Shown: piece after piece, positions 36,769-45,104 of the stretch
How the letters are laid out: every line of letters begins with the position of its first letter
How positions within the stretch are numbered: the stretch's first letter is position 1
Origin: Corynebacterium kalidii
GTDB taxonomy: Bacteria > Actinomycetota > Actinomycetes > Mycobacteriales > Mycobacteriaceae
Assembly: GCF_022869005.1 (NCBI RefSeq)
Contig: NZ_JALIEA010000010.1
Location: 1 to 64,000, forward strand
DNA length: 64,000 bases
Reading direction: 5' to 3'
Notes under the pieces: model-generated
Told to the model about the DNA's origin: nothing
The model's database searches: none
Seen by the model: only the letters and a program-made list of their open reading frames with translations
Translations under genes and position numbers: made by a program

Positions 36769-37127
36769 GCGCTGATCACGTCGGCGGCGATCCGGCCACG
36801 GGCGGAGACCTCACGCCCGGTCTCGCGCGCCCACTCGCGGATGCGGCCGTTGCGTGCGGCATCGGCGGACGACGTGGACGCCCCGGCCTTCCCGGACGTT
36901 CCCCGTCCTGCACCGGCGGACGCGGTACCGGTCGCGGTACGGGGCAGCTTACGCGCCACCTTCAGGTACGGCTCGAGCTCCTCGGCAAGGATCTCCGCGT
37001 TCAGCTCGGACAGGTCCAGGACGTACTCGGAGCCGCGGTAGCCGAGCTTCACGGTCCGCACCTCGTCAGGCGCGAGTTCCTCGCGGTCGATATCGTCAAC
37101 GTAGGTGATCACAGTTCGTCGTCCCAT
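36738..37127 (-). CDS. lsr2: Lsr2-like nucleoid-associated protein
   Basis: A 129-residue xenogeneic-silencing protein. The N-terminal dimerisation domain (VITYVDDIDREEL, TVKLGYRGSEYVLDLSELNAE) is joined by a Gly/Ala/Ser linker to the DNA-binding domain NGRIREWARETGREVSARGRI, whose RGR inserts into the AT-rich minor groove in known homologues. Slightly longer than M. tuberculosis Lsr2 (112 residues) because of the linker. ATG 37127 has TAGGCT 7 bases upstream, indicating a leaderless mRNA. The last codons overlap the convergent SDR gene by 31 bases. Confidence 0.95.
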   Translation of the reverse strand: MGRRTVITYVDDIDREELAPDEVRTVKLGYRGSEYVLDLSELNAEILAEELEPYLKVARKLPRTATGTASAGAGRGTSGKAGASTSSADAARNGRIREWARETGREVSARGRIAADVISAYEDAHPEDR

Positions 37128-37185
37128 TCGTGTCAGCCTACCACCGGCCGGCGGCGGCACCGGTCCCCCGGCACGACCGGGCAGG

Positions 37186-38250
37186 TCAGCTGCCGCAGCA
37201 CCCCGGGGCGCACACCGCACCGTCCACGCCCACGCCGTAGTCGGGGACGCACCCCTGTCGCTCAGCCCCCTCCCCCAGGGCCAGGTCGACGACCATCTCC
37301 GCGAAGAGGGGTGCGAGCCCCGGCGTCGCCGTCCGGACCATCTCGACACCCAGTTCCGCGGCGGTCTCCGCGGCCTCGGTGTCGAGGTCCCAGAGCACCT
37401 CGACATGGTCGGCGAGGAAGCCGACCGGACACAGCACCACCGGGCGGGTGTTCCCCGCGGCGACGCGGGCCCGCAGGTGGTCGCTGATGTCCGGGGCCAG
37501 CCAGGGCACCGACGGCGGCCCCGAGCGGGACTGCCACGCCACCTCCGGCTCCACCCCTGCCGCCCCGTCCCCGACCGCGAAGGAACTGTGGTCACGGATC
37601 AACCGTGCACTGTCACGGACCTGACGGGAGTAGAGGTGACCGCCGTCCGCGGGCGGGCCGGACTCCGCGTCGGCACGGAGGGGGACCGAATGCGCGGTGA
37701 AGACGAGGTCGGCGTCGGCACCGGCACCGGAGAGGGACGCCCTGGCGGCGTCCACGGCACGGGCGAACGCGGTGATGAACAGCGGATGGGCGTGGAACTG
37801 CGGTAGGCGCTGCAGACGTGGCGGGACCAGCCCGGCGTCGACGACGGCGCGGCGGGCCCGGGCGACGTCCTCGTGGTACTGCCGGCACCCCGAGTAGCCA
37901 CCCCAGGCGGAGGTGGCGAAGACTGCGGCGGAGCGGACGCCGTCACGGGCCATCGTCTCCACCGTGGACTCGACGAACGGGTGCCAGTTGCGGTTGCCGA
38001 AGTAGACGGGGACGTCGGCCCCGCGCGACCGCAGTTCGGTACGGATGCGGTCGATCATCCGGCGGTTGAGGTCATTCAGCGGGCTTTTGCCACCGAGGGC
38101 GTAGTAATGCTCGCCGACGTCCCTGAGTCGCTCGCGCGGTATTCCACGGCCACGGGTCACATTCTCCAGGAAAGGGATCACGTCGTCCTCCCGCTCGGGG
38201 CCACCGAACGAGAGGACCAGCAGGGCATCGGGTTGTCTGCGTGCAGTCAC
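37186..38250 (-). CDS. hemH: Ferrochelatase (coproporphyrin III type) HemH/CpfC
   Basis: A 354-residue ferrochelatase. It has LLVLSFGGPE at the N-terminus, the metal-site histidine region FTAHSVPLRAD, and a late glutamate in a CPVGFLADHVEVLWDLD motif. The C-terminus has four cysteines (CVPDYGVGVDGAVCAPGCC), the cluster of actinobacterial [2Fe-2S] ferrochelatases; these enzymes insert iron into coproporphyrin III. GTG 38250 is preferred because TACGGT lies 6 bases upstream; GTG 38268 and GTG 38283 are longer alternatives. A palindrome ACCTAGCTAGGT lies 37 bases upstream. Confidence 0.94.
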   Translation of the reverse strand: MTARRQPDALLVLSFGGPEREDDVIPFLENVTRGRGIPRERLRDVGEHYYALGGKSPLNDLNRRMIDRIRTELRSRGADVPVYFGNRNWHPFVESTVETMARDGVRSAAVFATSAWGGYSGCRQYHEDVARARRAVVDAGLVPPRLQRLPQFHAHPLFITAFARAVDAARASLSGAGADADLVFTAHSVPLRADAESGPPADGGHLYSRQVRDSARLIRDHSSFAVGDGAAGVEPEVAWQSRSGPPSVPWLAPDISDHLRARVAAGNTRPVVLCPVGFLADHVEVLWDLDTEAAETAAELGVEMVRTATPGLAPLFAEMVVDLALGEGAERQGCVPDYGVGVDGAVCAPGCCGS

Positions 38251-38286
38251 CCCCTCACCGTACGCCACCGATCCAGCTATCACCTC

Positions 38287-38298
38287 ACCTAGCTAGGT
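38287..38298. promoter_or_regulatory. Palindrome ACCTAGCTAGGT in the hemH/HTH divergent region
   Basis: A perfect 12-bp palindrome, sharing the CTAGCT core with the palindrome 66 bases away at 38353-38365. Its position upstream of hemH suggests an operator; the binding protein is unknown. Confidence 0.45.
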
Positions 38299-38352
38299 AT
38301 AACCACACGTATTACCCCGAAAAAGACGACTTAGAGGAACAATCTTTCTTCA

Positions 38353-38365
38353 CTAGCTAAGCTAG
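38353..38365. promoter_or_regulatory. Palindrome CTAGCT-A-AGCTAG overlapping the -10 box of the HTH gene
   Basis: Perfect 6+1+6 inverted repeat. The TAAGCT box (38358-38363), 6 bases before ATG 38370, lies inside it, so a bound protein would block transcription of the HTH gene. Autoregulation, or control by the MarR protein encoded downstream, is plausible. Confidence 0.5.
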
Positions 38366-38369
38366 CAAC

Positions 38370-38828
38370 ATGACCGGTCTCCCCGATCCCCCTCACGATC
38401 ACCGTCGCGGACGCCCCACACCGCCGGTCGTCCTCACGGACGCCGAACGCGCGACCCTCACCGGCTGGGCGCACGACGCCACCTCCGGGACCGCGCTCGC
38501 ACTGCGCTCGCGGATCATCCTCGCCTGCGCGACCGGCGCGACGAACACGCAGGTGGCGACCACCCTGGGGGTCTCCCGTCCGACCGTCGGCAAATGGCGC
38601 AGCCGGTTCCTGGAACTCCGTCTCGACGGCCTGACCGACGAACCCCGGCCGGGTCGCCCACCCCGGATGACCATGGAGGAGATCCGGGAGATCCTCGCGA
38701 CCCCGCCGACACGTCGGGGAAGGCCCGTGGGTTGGACACGGCGTGAACTGGCGCGCCAGACCGGCCTGTCGGCGTCGACAGTGGGACGCATCTGGAAGAA
38801 CCTCGACCTCCCCGACACGGCCCGGTAG
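38370..38828 (+). CDS. Solitary helix-turn-helix protein related to the N-terminal half of IS630 transposases
   Basis: A 152-residue protein with two consecutive HTH units: RSRIILACATGATNTQVATTLGVSRPTVGKW and, after a Pro/Arg linker (EPRPGRPPR), WTRRELARQTGLSASTVGRIWK. This is the paired-like DNA-binding part of IS630/Tc1-type transposases. The DDE catalytic domain is absent; the frame stops right after the second HTH and no DDE-like remnant follows. No terminal repeats are seen. It may be a domesticated transposase fragment acting as a regulator. It is followed 72 bases later by a marR gene on the same strand. Confidence 0.8.
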   Translation: MTGLPDPPHDHRRGRPTPPVVLTDAERATLTGWAHDATSGTALALRSRIILACATGATNTQVATTLGVSRPTVGKWRSRFLELRLDGLTDEPRPGRPPRMTMEEIREILATPPTRRGRPVGWTRRELARQTGLSASTVGRIWKNLDLPDTAR

Positions 38829-38900
38829 CCGCAGGGGAGCCTGCACGGTACCCGCCGACAGCCGTAACGTGACGGAAACACGACCGGTTATGATGACCAC

Positions 38901-39383
38901 ATGTCAACGGACTACTGGTACGACGGTGCCGACCCCGCCGTGGCGCTCCTGCATGCCGTACGGCGTTTCCGGGCCGCCGACCAGGAGATGCGCCGGCGCA
39001 CCGGCGCAGACATGGGCCTCAACGCCACCGACACCGAAGCCGTCCGTCACATCATCTCCGCCGAACGCGCCGGCAGCCCCCTGACCGCCAGAGGACTCGC
39101 CGACACCCTGCACATCTCCACCGCGGCGACAGCCAAACTCCTCAACCGGTTGACCGCGTCAGGCCACGTCCGGCGCGCCCCGCACCCCGGCGACCGACGC
39201 TCGGTGATCATCGTGGCCACCGACCTCACCCACGACGAAGTCGACGAGTGGCTCTCCCCGATGCACGGGAGGATGCTGCAGGCCGCCCGCGACGTCCCCG
39301 CCGGTGACCGCCGCGCCGTCATCGGCTTCCTCGACGCCCTGGTCGAGGCCGTCACCCCGGACGACGCCGCACGGGACCACTGA
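38901..39383 (+). CDS. MarR family transcriptional regulator
   Basis: A 160-residue MarR protein. The winged helix reads LTARGLADTLHISTAATAKLLNRLTASGHVRRAPHPGDRRS, with the typical D-x-R wing; helices at both ends should dimerise. TATGAT lies 6 bases before ATG 38901, indicating a leaderless transcript. The SDR-DUF2867 gene starts 18 bases after its stop, also with its own -10 box, and is a natural target. The ligand is unknown; many MarR proteins respond to phenolics or oxidants. Confidence 0.93.
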   Translation: MSTDYWYDGADPAVALLHAVRRFRAADQEMRRRTGADMGLNATDTEAVRHIISAERAGSPLTARGLADTLHISTAATAKLLNRLTASGHVRRAPHPGDRRSVIIVATDLTHDEVDEWLSPMHGRMLQAARDVPAGDRRAVIGFLDALVEAVTPDDAARDH

Positions 39384-39401
39384 GGTGCCTACGCTGGTGC
39401 C

Positions 39402-40916
39402 ATGGACATCCTCGTCACCGGCGCCTCGGGCTACATCGGCGGACGCCTCATCCCTGAGCTCCTCGCCGCGGGGCACCGCGTCCGCGCCGCCTCCCGCCAC
39501 CCCGACGGGCTGACCCGCTTCGACTGGTACGACGATGTCGACGCCGTACGCGCCGACCTGTCCGACCCCTCGTCCCTGGCCGCGGCGGTCGACGGCGTCG
39601 AGGTCGTCTACTACCTCGTGCACTCCATGGGCGACGGCACCGGCACCAGTTTCGAGGACGCCGAGAGCGCTGCCGCGACGAACCTCGCCGAGGCCGCGGC
39701 GGCCGCCGGCGTCTCACGGATCATCTACCTCTCGGGCATGCACCCGCCGGACCGTGCGCTGGAGGAGCTGTCCCAGCACATGCGCTCACGCGAACGCGTG
39801 GCCAGGATCCTGCTCGGGGGCACCGTCCCCGCGGTGGTGCTGCGTGCGGCCACGGTGATCGGATCAGGCTCGGCGTCCTTCGAGATCATCCGTCACCTCA
39901 CCGAACGGCTGCCGGTGATGGTCGCACCACAGTGGATCAACAACCGCATCGAACCGGTCAGTGTGCGGGACGTCCTGCACTATCTCGTCCACGCCGCCGA
40001 CGCGGCCGGTCTCGACGGGGTCAACGACCAGTTCGACGTGGGCTGCGGGCAGACCTACCGGTTCTCGGACCTGCTGCGGATCTACGGCCGGATCCGTGGT
40101 CTACGTCGCCTGATCACCGCCGTCCCTGTCCCGTTGCCGGTGGACCAGCTGTCCGGCGGATGGATCGGCCTGGTCACCCCGGTCCCCCGTTCCCTGGCGG
40201 TGCCACTGGCACAGTCCATGGCCGAGGACGCCGTGACCACCGACGGCCACCGGATCCGGGACGTCCTCCCCGACCCGCCCGGCGGCCTGGCCGACTACCC
40301 CACGGCGGTACATCGGGCCCTGCAGCGTGAAGCCACCGGCGAGGTCCCGACGTCCTGGGACCGGTCCTGGCAGTCCACCGACGTCGGTGCGGAGTCGCCC
40401 ACCGACCCGGACTGGTCGGGGGAGACGGTGTACACCGACAGCCGTGAGGCCCGGACGACGGCGACGGTGGAGCAGGTGTGGCGGGTCGTGGAGTCCATCG
40501 GCGGGCGCAACGGCTGGTACTCCACGCCTCTGCTGTGGAACGTGCGCGGCATCATGGACCGGCTCGTCGGTGGCCCGGGCCTGGGAGGACGCCGCGACCC
40601 CCGCCACCTCGCCACCGGTGACCGCGTGGACTGGTGGCGGGTGGAACGCATCGACCGTCCGCACCTGCTGGTCCTCCGCGCGGAGATGAAGGTCAGCGGG
40701 CAGGCGTGGCTGATCCTCCGGGTCGACGGCACCGACGAGGCAGACGGCGCCGACGGCGCCGACGGGGACCGGGCGACCACCGTCTACCGGCAGGACGCGG
40801 TCTTCCTGCCCCGCGGACTGCGCGGACGGGCCTACTGGTGGGTCGTCGCCCCGTTCCATGCGGCGGTCTTCCCGCTGATGAAGCGAAACATCATCGCCGC
40901 GGCGGCCAGGGAATGA
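39402..40916 (+). CDS. SDR family oxidoreductase fused to DUF2867
   Basis: A 504-residue two-domain protein. Residues 1-300 are an extended SDR-like NAD(P)-binding domain (LVTGASGYIGGRLIPELLAAGH, VEVVYYLVHSMG, RIIYLSGMHPP). Residues about 330-500 match the SRPBCC-like DUF2867 domain (EARTTATVEQVWRVVESIGG, RRDPRHLATGDRVDWW, RGRAYWWVVAPFHAAVFP). Such fusions are common in actinobacteria; the reaction is not established. A short D-G-A repeat near 448-456 is probably a loop expansion. TACGCT lies 6 bases before ATG 39402. It is probably regulated by the adjacent MarR protein. Confidence 0.9.
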   Translation: MDILVTGASGYIGGRLIPELLAAGHRVRAASRHPDGLTRFDWYDDVDAVRADLSDPSSLAAAVDGVEVVYYLVHSMGDGTGTSFEDAESAAATNLAEAAAAAGVSRIIYLSGMHPPDRALEELSQHMRSRERVARILLGGTVPAVVLRAATVIGSGSASFEIIRHLTERLPVMVAPQWINNRIEPVSVRDVLHYLVHAADAAGLDGVNDQFDVGCGQTYRFSDLLRIYGRIRGLRRLITAVPVPLPVDQLSGGWIGLVTPVPRSLAVPLAQSMAEDAVTTDGHRIRDVLPDPPGGLADYPTAVHRALQREATGEVPTSWDRSWQSTDVGAESPTDPDWSGETVYTDSREARTTATVEQVWRVVESIGGRNGWYSTPLLWNVRGIMDRLVGGPGLGGRRDPRHLATGDRVDWWRVERIDRPHLLVLRAEMKVSGQAWLILRVDGTDEADGADGADGDRATTVYRQDAVFLPRGLRGRAYWWVVAPFHAAVFPLMKRNIIAAAARE

Positions 40917-40977
40917 CCATGTAGGTCCGGCGCCGCCGACGCCTGCCCCCGCGGCACGGCGTGGCAGAATGACACGC

Positions 40978-41901
40978 ATGCAGACACCAGAACAGTCAGC
41001 GGCCCGCCTCCACCGCAACGGCACCACCGCCGCGGTCATCGTCACCCACCAGCGTGTGGACCTGCTGCGCAACTCCCTGACCGTCGTCTGCTCCCAGACC
41101 CACCCGGTGGACAAGGTCATCGTCGTCGACAACGGCTGCCAGGACGACGTCCGCGTCCTGCTGGACGACCTCGCCGGGGACCGCGCCGTCTACGTCCCCT
41201 CCCGGACCAACCTCGGCGGCGCCGGCGGCTTCGCCCTGGGCTTCCTCACCGCCCTCTCCCTGGGGATGGACGCGGTGTGGTGCGCCGACGACGACGGCCA
41301 ACCCGCCGACGAACACGTCCTGGACAACCTCTACACCGTCGCCGAGACCCACGGTCTCGCCGAGGTGTCCCCCGCGGTCTGCAACATCGACGAGCCAAAG
41401 CGCCTGGCGTTCCCCCTGCGCCAAGGCGTGGTGTGGCACCGCTACATGCACGAACTGCAGGGCGACTTCCTGCCCGGTATCGCCAGCCTCTTCAACGGCG
41501 CACTGCTGAGCGCCGAGGCGATGAAAGTCATCGGTGTCCCCGACTACCGTCTCTTCATCCGCGGCGACGAAGTCGAGTACCACCGGCGTCTCGTCCGGTC
41601 CGGGCTGCCCTTCGGCACCTGCCTGACCACCTCCTACCTGCACCCGGACGGCGCGGACGAGTTCAAGCCGATCCTCGGCGGCCGGATGCACACCCAGTAC
41701 CCGGACAACGCCACCAAGCGCTACTTCACCTACCGCAACCGAGGCTTCCTGATGAACCAGCCGGGGATGCGTCGTCTGCTGCCGCAGGAGTACGCACGCT
41801 TCGGCTGGTTCTTCCTAGTGCAGAAGCGGGACCTCAAGGGCTTCCGCGAGTGGCTGTCCCTGCAGGCGAAGGGACGCGCGGAGAAGTTCTACCGGCCGTA
41901 G
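40978..41901 (+). CDS. glfT1: Galactofuranosyltransferase GlfT1
   Basis: A 307-residue GT2 enzyme that adds the first galactofuranose residues from UDP-Galf to the decaprenyl-linked GlcNAc-rhamnose acceptor. The GT-A fold is clear: AVIVTHQRVDLLRNSL, VDNG, and the metal-binding WCADDDG, followed by the FIRGDEVEYHRR region typical of GlfT proteins. ATG 40978 is preferred over ATG 40969 because CAGAAT lies 7 bases upstream of it. In M. tuberculosis it lies next to the Wzm/Wzt genes; here a 7-kb accessory block separates them. Confidence 0.92.
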   Translation: MQTPEQSAARLHRNGTTAAVIVTHQRVDLLRNSLTVVCSQTHPVDKVIVVDNGCQDDVRVLLDDLAGDRAVYVPSRTNLGGAGGFALGFLTALSLGMDAVWCADDDGQPADEHVLDNLYTVAETHGLAEVSPAVCNIDEPKRLAFPLRQGVVWHRYMHELQGDFLPGIASLFNGALLSAEAMKVIGVPDYRLFIRGDEVEYHRRLVRSGLPFGTCLTTSYLHPDGADEFKPILGGRMHTQYPDNATKRYFTYRNRGFLMNQPGMRRLLPQEYARFGWFFLVQKRDLKGFREWLSLQAKGRAEKFYRP

Positions 41902-41972
41902 GTGCTGCGGCGCTGCGTCCCTGCGGCGCAGGGGCGGAGGGGCGGAACTGCGGAATCCGGTGTCCGCGGCCG

Positions 41973-42398
41973 TCAGCTGCGGAAGATGACCCAGCGCTGG
42001 ATGATGAAGTTCAGTACCGTCGCCGTACCCTGGGCGATCACGAAGCTGACGGCACGCACCCAGAACTGGTCGAGGTCCATGCCCTCGAGCCACGGGATGC
42101 TCAGCTTGTACAGGCTGACCTGCACCGCGTAGGTGGCCAGGTAGGACGCCATGGTGATCAGGAAGCGTTTCACCGACGGGGTGGCCTGGAACGTCCACCG
42201 GCGGTTGATCAGGTAGGCGGTCAGCGTGCCCAGGATGAAACCCACGGTCTTCGACGCGCCGTCGCCCATCCCCGCGAGGAACAGCAGGTAGGTGCTGCCG
42301 AAGTCGACGACAGCGCCGACCACGCCGGTCATGACGAACCGGACGAGCTGGGTCTTCAGTGTCAGGCGCTCGACTGTCCCGGTGGTGGAGTCGGTCAC
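41973..42398 (-). CDS. GtrA family membrane protein, second of a tandem pair
   Basis: A 141-residue protein with four TM helices in the GtrA arrangement: RFVMTGVVGAVVDFGSTYLLF, LGTLTAYLINRRWTF, then two more helices ending in QRWVIF. GtrA proteins help move or organise polyprenyl-phosphate sugars; Rv3789 of M. tuberculosis, near dprE1, belongs here and has been linked to arabinan synthesis. Its start overlaps the upstream gtrA gene by ATGA. Two N-R-[RK]-W-T-F type motifs are conserved between the pair. Confidence 0.9.
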   Translation of the reverse strand: MTDSTTGTVERLTLKTQLVRFVMTGVVGAVVDFGSTYLLFLAGMGDGASKTVGFILGTLTAYLINRRWTFQATPSVKRFLITMASYLATYAVQVSLYKLSIPWLEGMDLDQFWVRAVSFVIAQGTATVLNFIIQRWVIFRS

Positions 42399-43042
42399 TT
42401 CTCGTCCCCCTCGGGCAGCGGCGTCAGGTGGACGGGCACGTGGTGGTCACGTGCCGCACGGAAGGTCCACAACTTGTTGAACAGGAAGTTCACCGGGATC
42501 GCCACGCACACCCCGATGAGGTTGCCCCAGTAGATCGGGTCCCGCAGCCCGCTGGACCCGTCCCAGATCTCCCGCGACAGGGCCACCGGCGACTCGGGGT
42601 TGATCATCGCGGTCTGCACCGCCAGAGTCACCGCCAGGCCGCCGATACCGACCATCATGAACGGGACGAGTTCCCGGAACCAGGACGACTTCCCGGACGT
42701 CCTGAACGTCCACCGGCGGTTGAGGTTGAAGTTCCACAGGTTCGCCACCACGAAGGCCAGCACCGCGAACACGTGGTACCAGCGGATGTGGAACTGGGTG
42801 CCGAGCAGGTTGGCGAACGCCGCGTGGCCGTCGAATCCGCCGAGCCACTGGGTGGTCTTGTTGGCCACGACGACGACCGCGTTGTTGACGATCACGCCCG
42901 ACGCGCCGACGATGCCGAACTTCAGGAACTGCCGGGCCAAGCGCCAGGTCCGTTCCGAGGTGGACAGCCGCCGCGGCTGGGGCGTGCCTCCCCCGTCGCC
43001 CTGGGCGGCGGGGCCCGGCTGTTCGGCGATGGCGTCGGTCAC
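42395..43042 (-). CDS. GtrA family membrane protein, first of a tandem pair
   Basis: A 215-residue GtrA protein with an extra ~45-residue soluble N-terminus before the first helix (FGIVGASGVIVNNAVVVVANK), then NLWNFNLNRRWTF and a C-terminal NFLFNKLWTF. GTG 43042 is chosen because GGGAGG lies about 9 bases upstream; the longer reading to 43111 would start directly at a TAGCGT box and probably covers the 5' leader. It is coupled to the second GtrA gene by an ATGA overlap. It is probably a lipid-linked sugar carrier accessory for the neighbouring arabinogalactan enzymes. Confidence 0.88.
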   Translation of the reverse strand: MTDAIAEQPGPAAQGDGGGTPQPRRLSTSERTWRLARQFLKFGIVGASGVIVNNAVVVVANKTTQWLGGFDGHAAFANLLGTQFHIRWYHVFAVLAFVVANLWNFNLNRRWTFRTSGKSSWFRELVPFMMVGIGGLAVTLAVQTAMINPESPVALSREIWDGSSGLRDPIYWGNLIGVCVAIPVNFLFNKLWTFRAARDHHVPVHLTPLPEGDEK

Positions 43043-43184
43043 GACGGGCGTCCTCCCTGCACTGGTGGTGGTCTTCGGTCCGGGAACGGTCCACGGACAC
43101 TTATCGGACATACGCTACTGGCACATCCGCCATTTACGAAACACCGGCGGCACCCGTGGTGTCGGACCCGGCCGCCGTTCCCGG

Positions 43185-44402
43185 TCAGTCGCCGGGGGCC
43201 GCGTCGTGGCGTTGCAGGAGGTAGCGGTACATCTCGAGCCGCTCGAGCAGACTACTGCGCGGCACCAGTGGCGTCACCACCGAACCGGTCGTGTCCTTCG
43301 CCTCCCACACGCCGGCACCGCAGGCGGCCAGTGTCCGTCCGGTCGCGGTGGACAGCCCGCGGATCTCGGCGGCGGTCAGCGGGTCCGCGGACAACCGGCC
43401 GCCACCCGGCGCGATACCGGCGTCGGCGCAGGTGAAGCCGAGGGCGGACATCAGCATCTCGGAGATCTCGTCGGCGGTCGCCCGGTCCGACAGGGTGGAC
43501 AGGGCCACGATCCGCGACCACGCCGCGGCCCGTCCCAGCCGCGTCGTCTCGGCGGGGACACCGTCCAGGACGGCCCGTACGCCGTCCGGGACCTGGGCGG
43601 CGCGGCCGAGGTCGAGGGCCTGCAGCAGGGGGGTGAACTCGTAGAGGTCGCCGGCCAGCAGCAGGTCCCGGAGTTCCGGGGCGAGGCCGTCGAGGATCTG
43701 TTCCACGGTCTCCTCCCCGGTCAGGGCAACGTTCACCGCAGCGAGGTCGACGTCCCGCGGGACGTCGATGTCGCCCGGCCCGCGACTGCCGGTGGGGCCG
43801 GCGAACAGCAGGGGCGGGGGGAGCGGCACCGGGGCGGTCGGCGGGGCGGTCGTGCCGTGGTAGGCGTCGGTCCCCGTGCCGGACTCGGGTATGAACTCCC
43901 CGGCGAGGCAGACCGCGTCGGGGGTGTGTTCGTCCCTGGTCATCGCCCCGGCGGTGGTCACGGTGATGACGGTGTCGTCGACGAGCAGGGTGGCGGTGCC
44001 GTCACGGCCCAGGGCCTCGTCCAGTGTGGTGCCGATGGGTCCGGCGGTGCGGCTGTAGACCCGCAGGCGGTCCCGACGGCGGGCCTGCAGGGACCAGGCC
44101 GGGCCGGTGGCGGCCCCGTCGAGCATCCGCTCGGCACCGGGGACGGTGAAGGCGATCAGCACCGCGCGCACCGTCTCGGCGACGGACAGCTGGTCGTTGA
44201 GCCCCAGGGCACGGGTGTAGAAGCCGGTGGACGGCCGGTGGTACTCCGCGAGGACCAGTAGGGTGGCCGGGGAGGTCCCGCCGTCGTCGGCCGCCGGGCC
44301 CGGGGGGTCGTCCAGCAACGGCAGCCGGAGGACGGCGGCAAGCCCGTCACCGGAGACCGGGCCGCGGGAGCGGTCCGGCCGGGAAGCATGCCGTGCGTTC
44401 AT
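43185..44402 (-). CDS. Protein of unknown function (405 residues)
   Basis: A soluble, acidic protein I do not recognise. It has a beta-rich first half (TLLVLAEYHRPS, VRAVLIAF, TATLLVDDTVITVTTAG), a Pro-rich linker near residues 190-210 and a helical second half (VEQILDGLAPELRDLLLAGDLYEF, ERLEMYRYLLQRHD). No signal peptide, TM helix or catalytic motif is visible. ATG 44402 is supported by a TACCCT box 7 bases upstream (leaderless). It lies between the gtrA pair and three further unknown genes, all within the arabinogalactan neighbourhood. Confidence 0.7.
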   Translation of the reverse strand: MNARHASRPDRSRGPVSGDGLAAVLRLPLLDDPPGPAADDGGTSPATLLVLAEYHRPSTGFYTRALGLNDQLSVAETVRAVLIAFTVPGAERMLDGAATGPAWSLQARRRDRLRVYSRTAGPIGTTLDEALGRDGTATLLVDDTVITVTTAGAMTRDEHTPDAVCLAGEFIPESGTGTDAYHGTTAPPTAPVPLPPPLLFAGPTGSRGPGDIDVPRDVDLAAVNVALTGEETVEQILDGLAPELRDLLLAGDLYEFTPLLQALDLGRAAQVPDGVRAVLDGVPAETTRLGRAAAWSRIVALSTLSDRATADEISEMLMSALGFTCADAGIAPGGGRLSADPLTAAEIRGLSTATGRTLAACGAGVWEAKDTTGSVVTPLVPRSSLLERLEMYRYLLQRHDAAPGD

Positions 44403-44480
44403 GCCACCAAGGGTAGCGACGTTACCGGGATGGTGCCGGGTGTCCGGACCAGCCACCGAACCGGCCGCCGGCCCCCTCCC

Positions 44481-45104
44481 TCAGGCCAGCACGAGCGGCA
44501 GGGCCCGCAGCTCCCCACCCAGGCGCTGGACCCGGAGTTTCTCGACGACGTTCCAGCTCTGCGCGAGGCGACGGACGCCCCGGGCGGTCGCCATACACCG
44601 GGTGACCGCCTCGGCGGCGTCGCCGTCGAGCCCCTGGGGAGGCAACCCGTCCTGCTCCGCGAACTCGATCTCACCCCAGGCCGGCTGCCGCTTGCCCGGG
44701 TTCGCCGCGGCGAAGTCCTCCCGGTTGCGCTCGACCGCCGCGCGGGCGTTCTCGATGGTCGCCGGCAGGTCCACCACCTGCGTCCCGTCCGGTAGTCCTT
44801 CGGGTAGTCCCGCGGCCTCGCCCGAGACGACGACGGGACGACCGAGGATCAGCGACAGCACCGCGTCGCGGTCACCGCGCTCCTCGATCCAGTCGGCGTC
44901 GGCGGCGAATCCGTGCACCCCGGCCTGATCGACGAGCCAGGCCCCGCTGAAGTCCCCGAGCAGCACCCGCGCGTCGACCTCGACCTGCCATACCGCGGTG
45001 ACGTCACCGACGGTCGCGGCGACCATCACCGGTGGGTCCTGGGGCCGGGTCGCGCCCGCCTGCTGGGACTGCGTGGCCCCGGTGTCGCCTGCCGTGCCCG
45101 TCAT
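44481..45104 (-). CDS. Protein of unknown function (207 residues)
   Basis: A small soluble protein without recognised domains. A Thr/Gln/Ala-rich N-terminal segment of about 30 residues is followed by an alpha/beta region (VMVAATVGDVTAVWQVEVDARVL). A helical C-terminal half carries ARAAVERNREDFAAANPGKRQPAW and VTRCMATARGVRRLAQSW. ATG 45104 is fixed by an ATGA overlap with the upstream membrane-protein gene, so both are co-translated. The function is unknown; the coupling suggests it acts with that membrane protein. Confidence 0.7.
   Translation of the reverse strand: MTGTAGDTGATQSQQAGATRPQDPPVMVAATVGDVTAVWQVEVDARVLLGDFSGAWLVDQAGVHGFAADADWIEERGDRDAVLSLILGRPVVVSGEAAGLPEGLPDGTQVVDLPATIENARAAVERNREDFAAANPGKRQPAWGEIEFAEQDGLPPQGLDGDAAEAVTRCMATARGVRRLAQSWNVVEKLRVQRLGGELRALPLVLA

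Noticed and set aside
38287..38304. A possible DtxR iron box in front of hemH
   Set aside because: The half-sites are in the wrong orientation for the TTAGGTTAGGCTAACCTAA consensus; the site is listed only as a palindrome.
41916..41936. A hairpin (10-base arms) between convergent glfT1 and gtrA
   Set aside because: The loop would be a single base and no U-run follows, so it is not a credible terminator.
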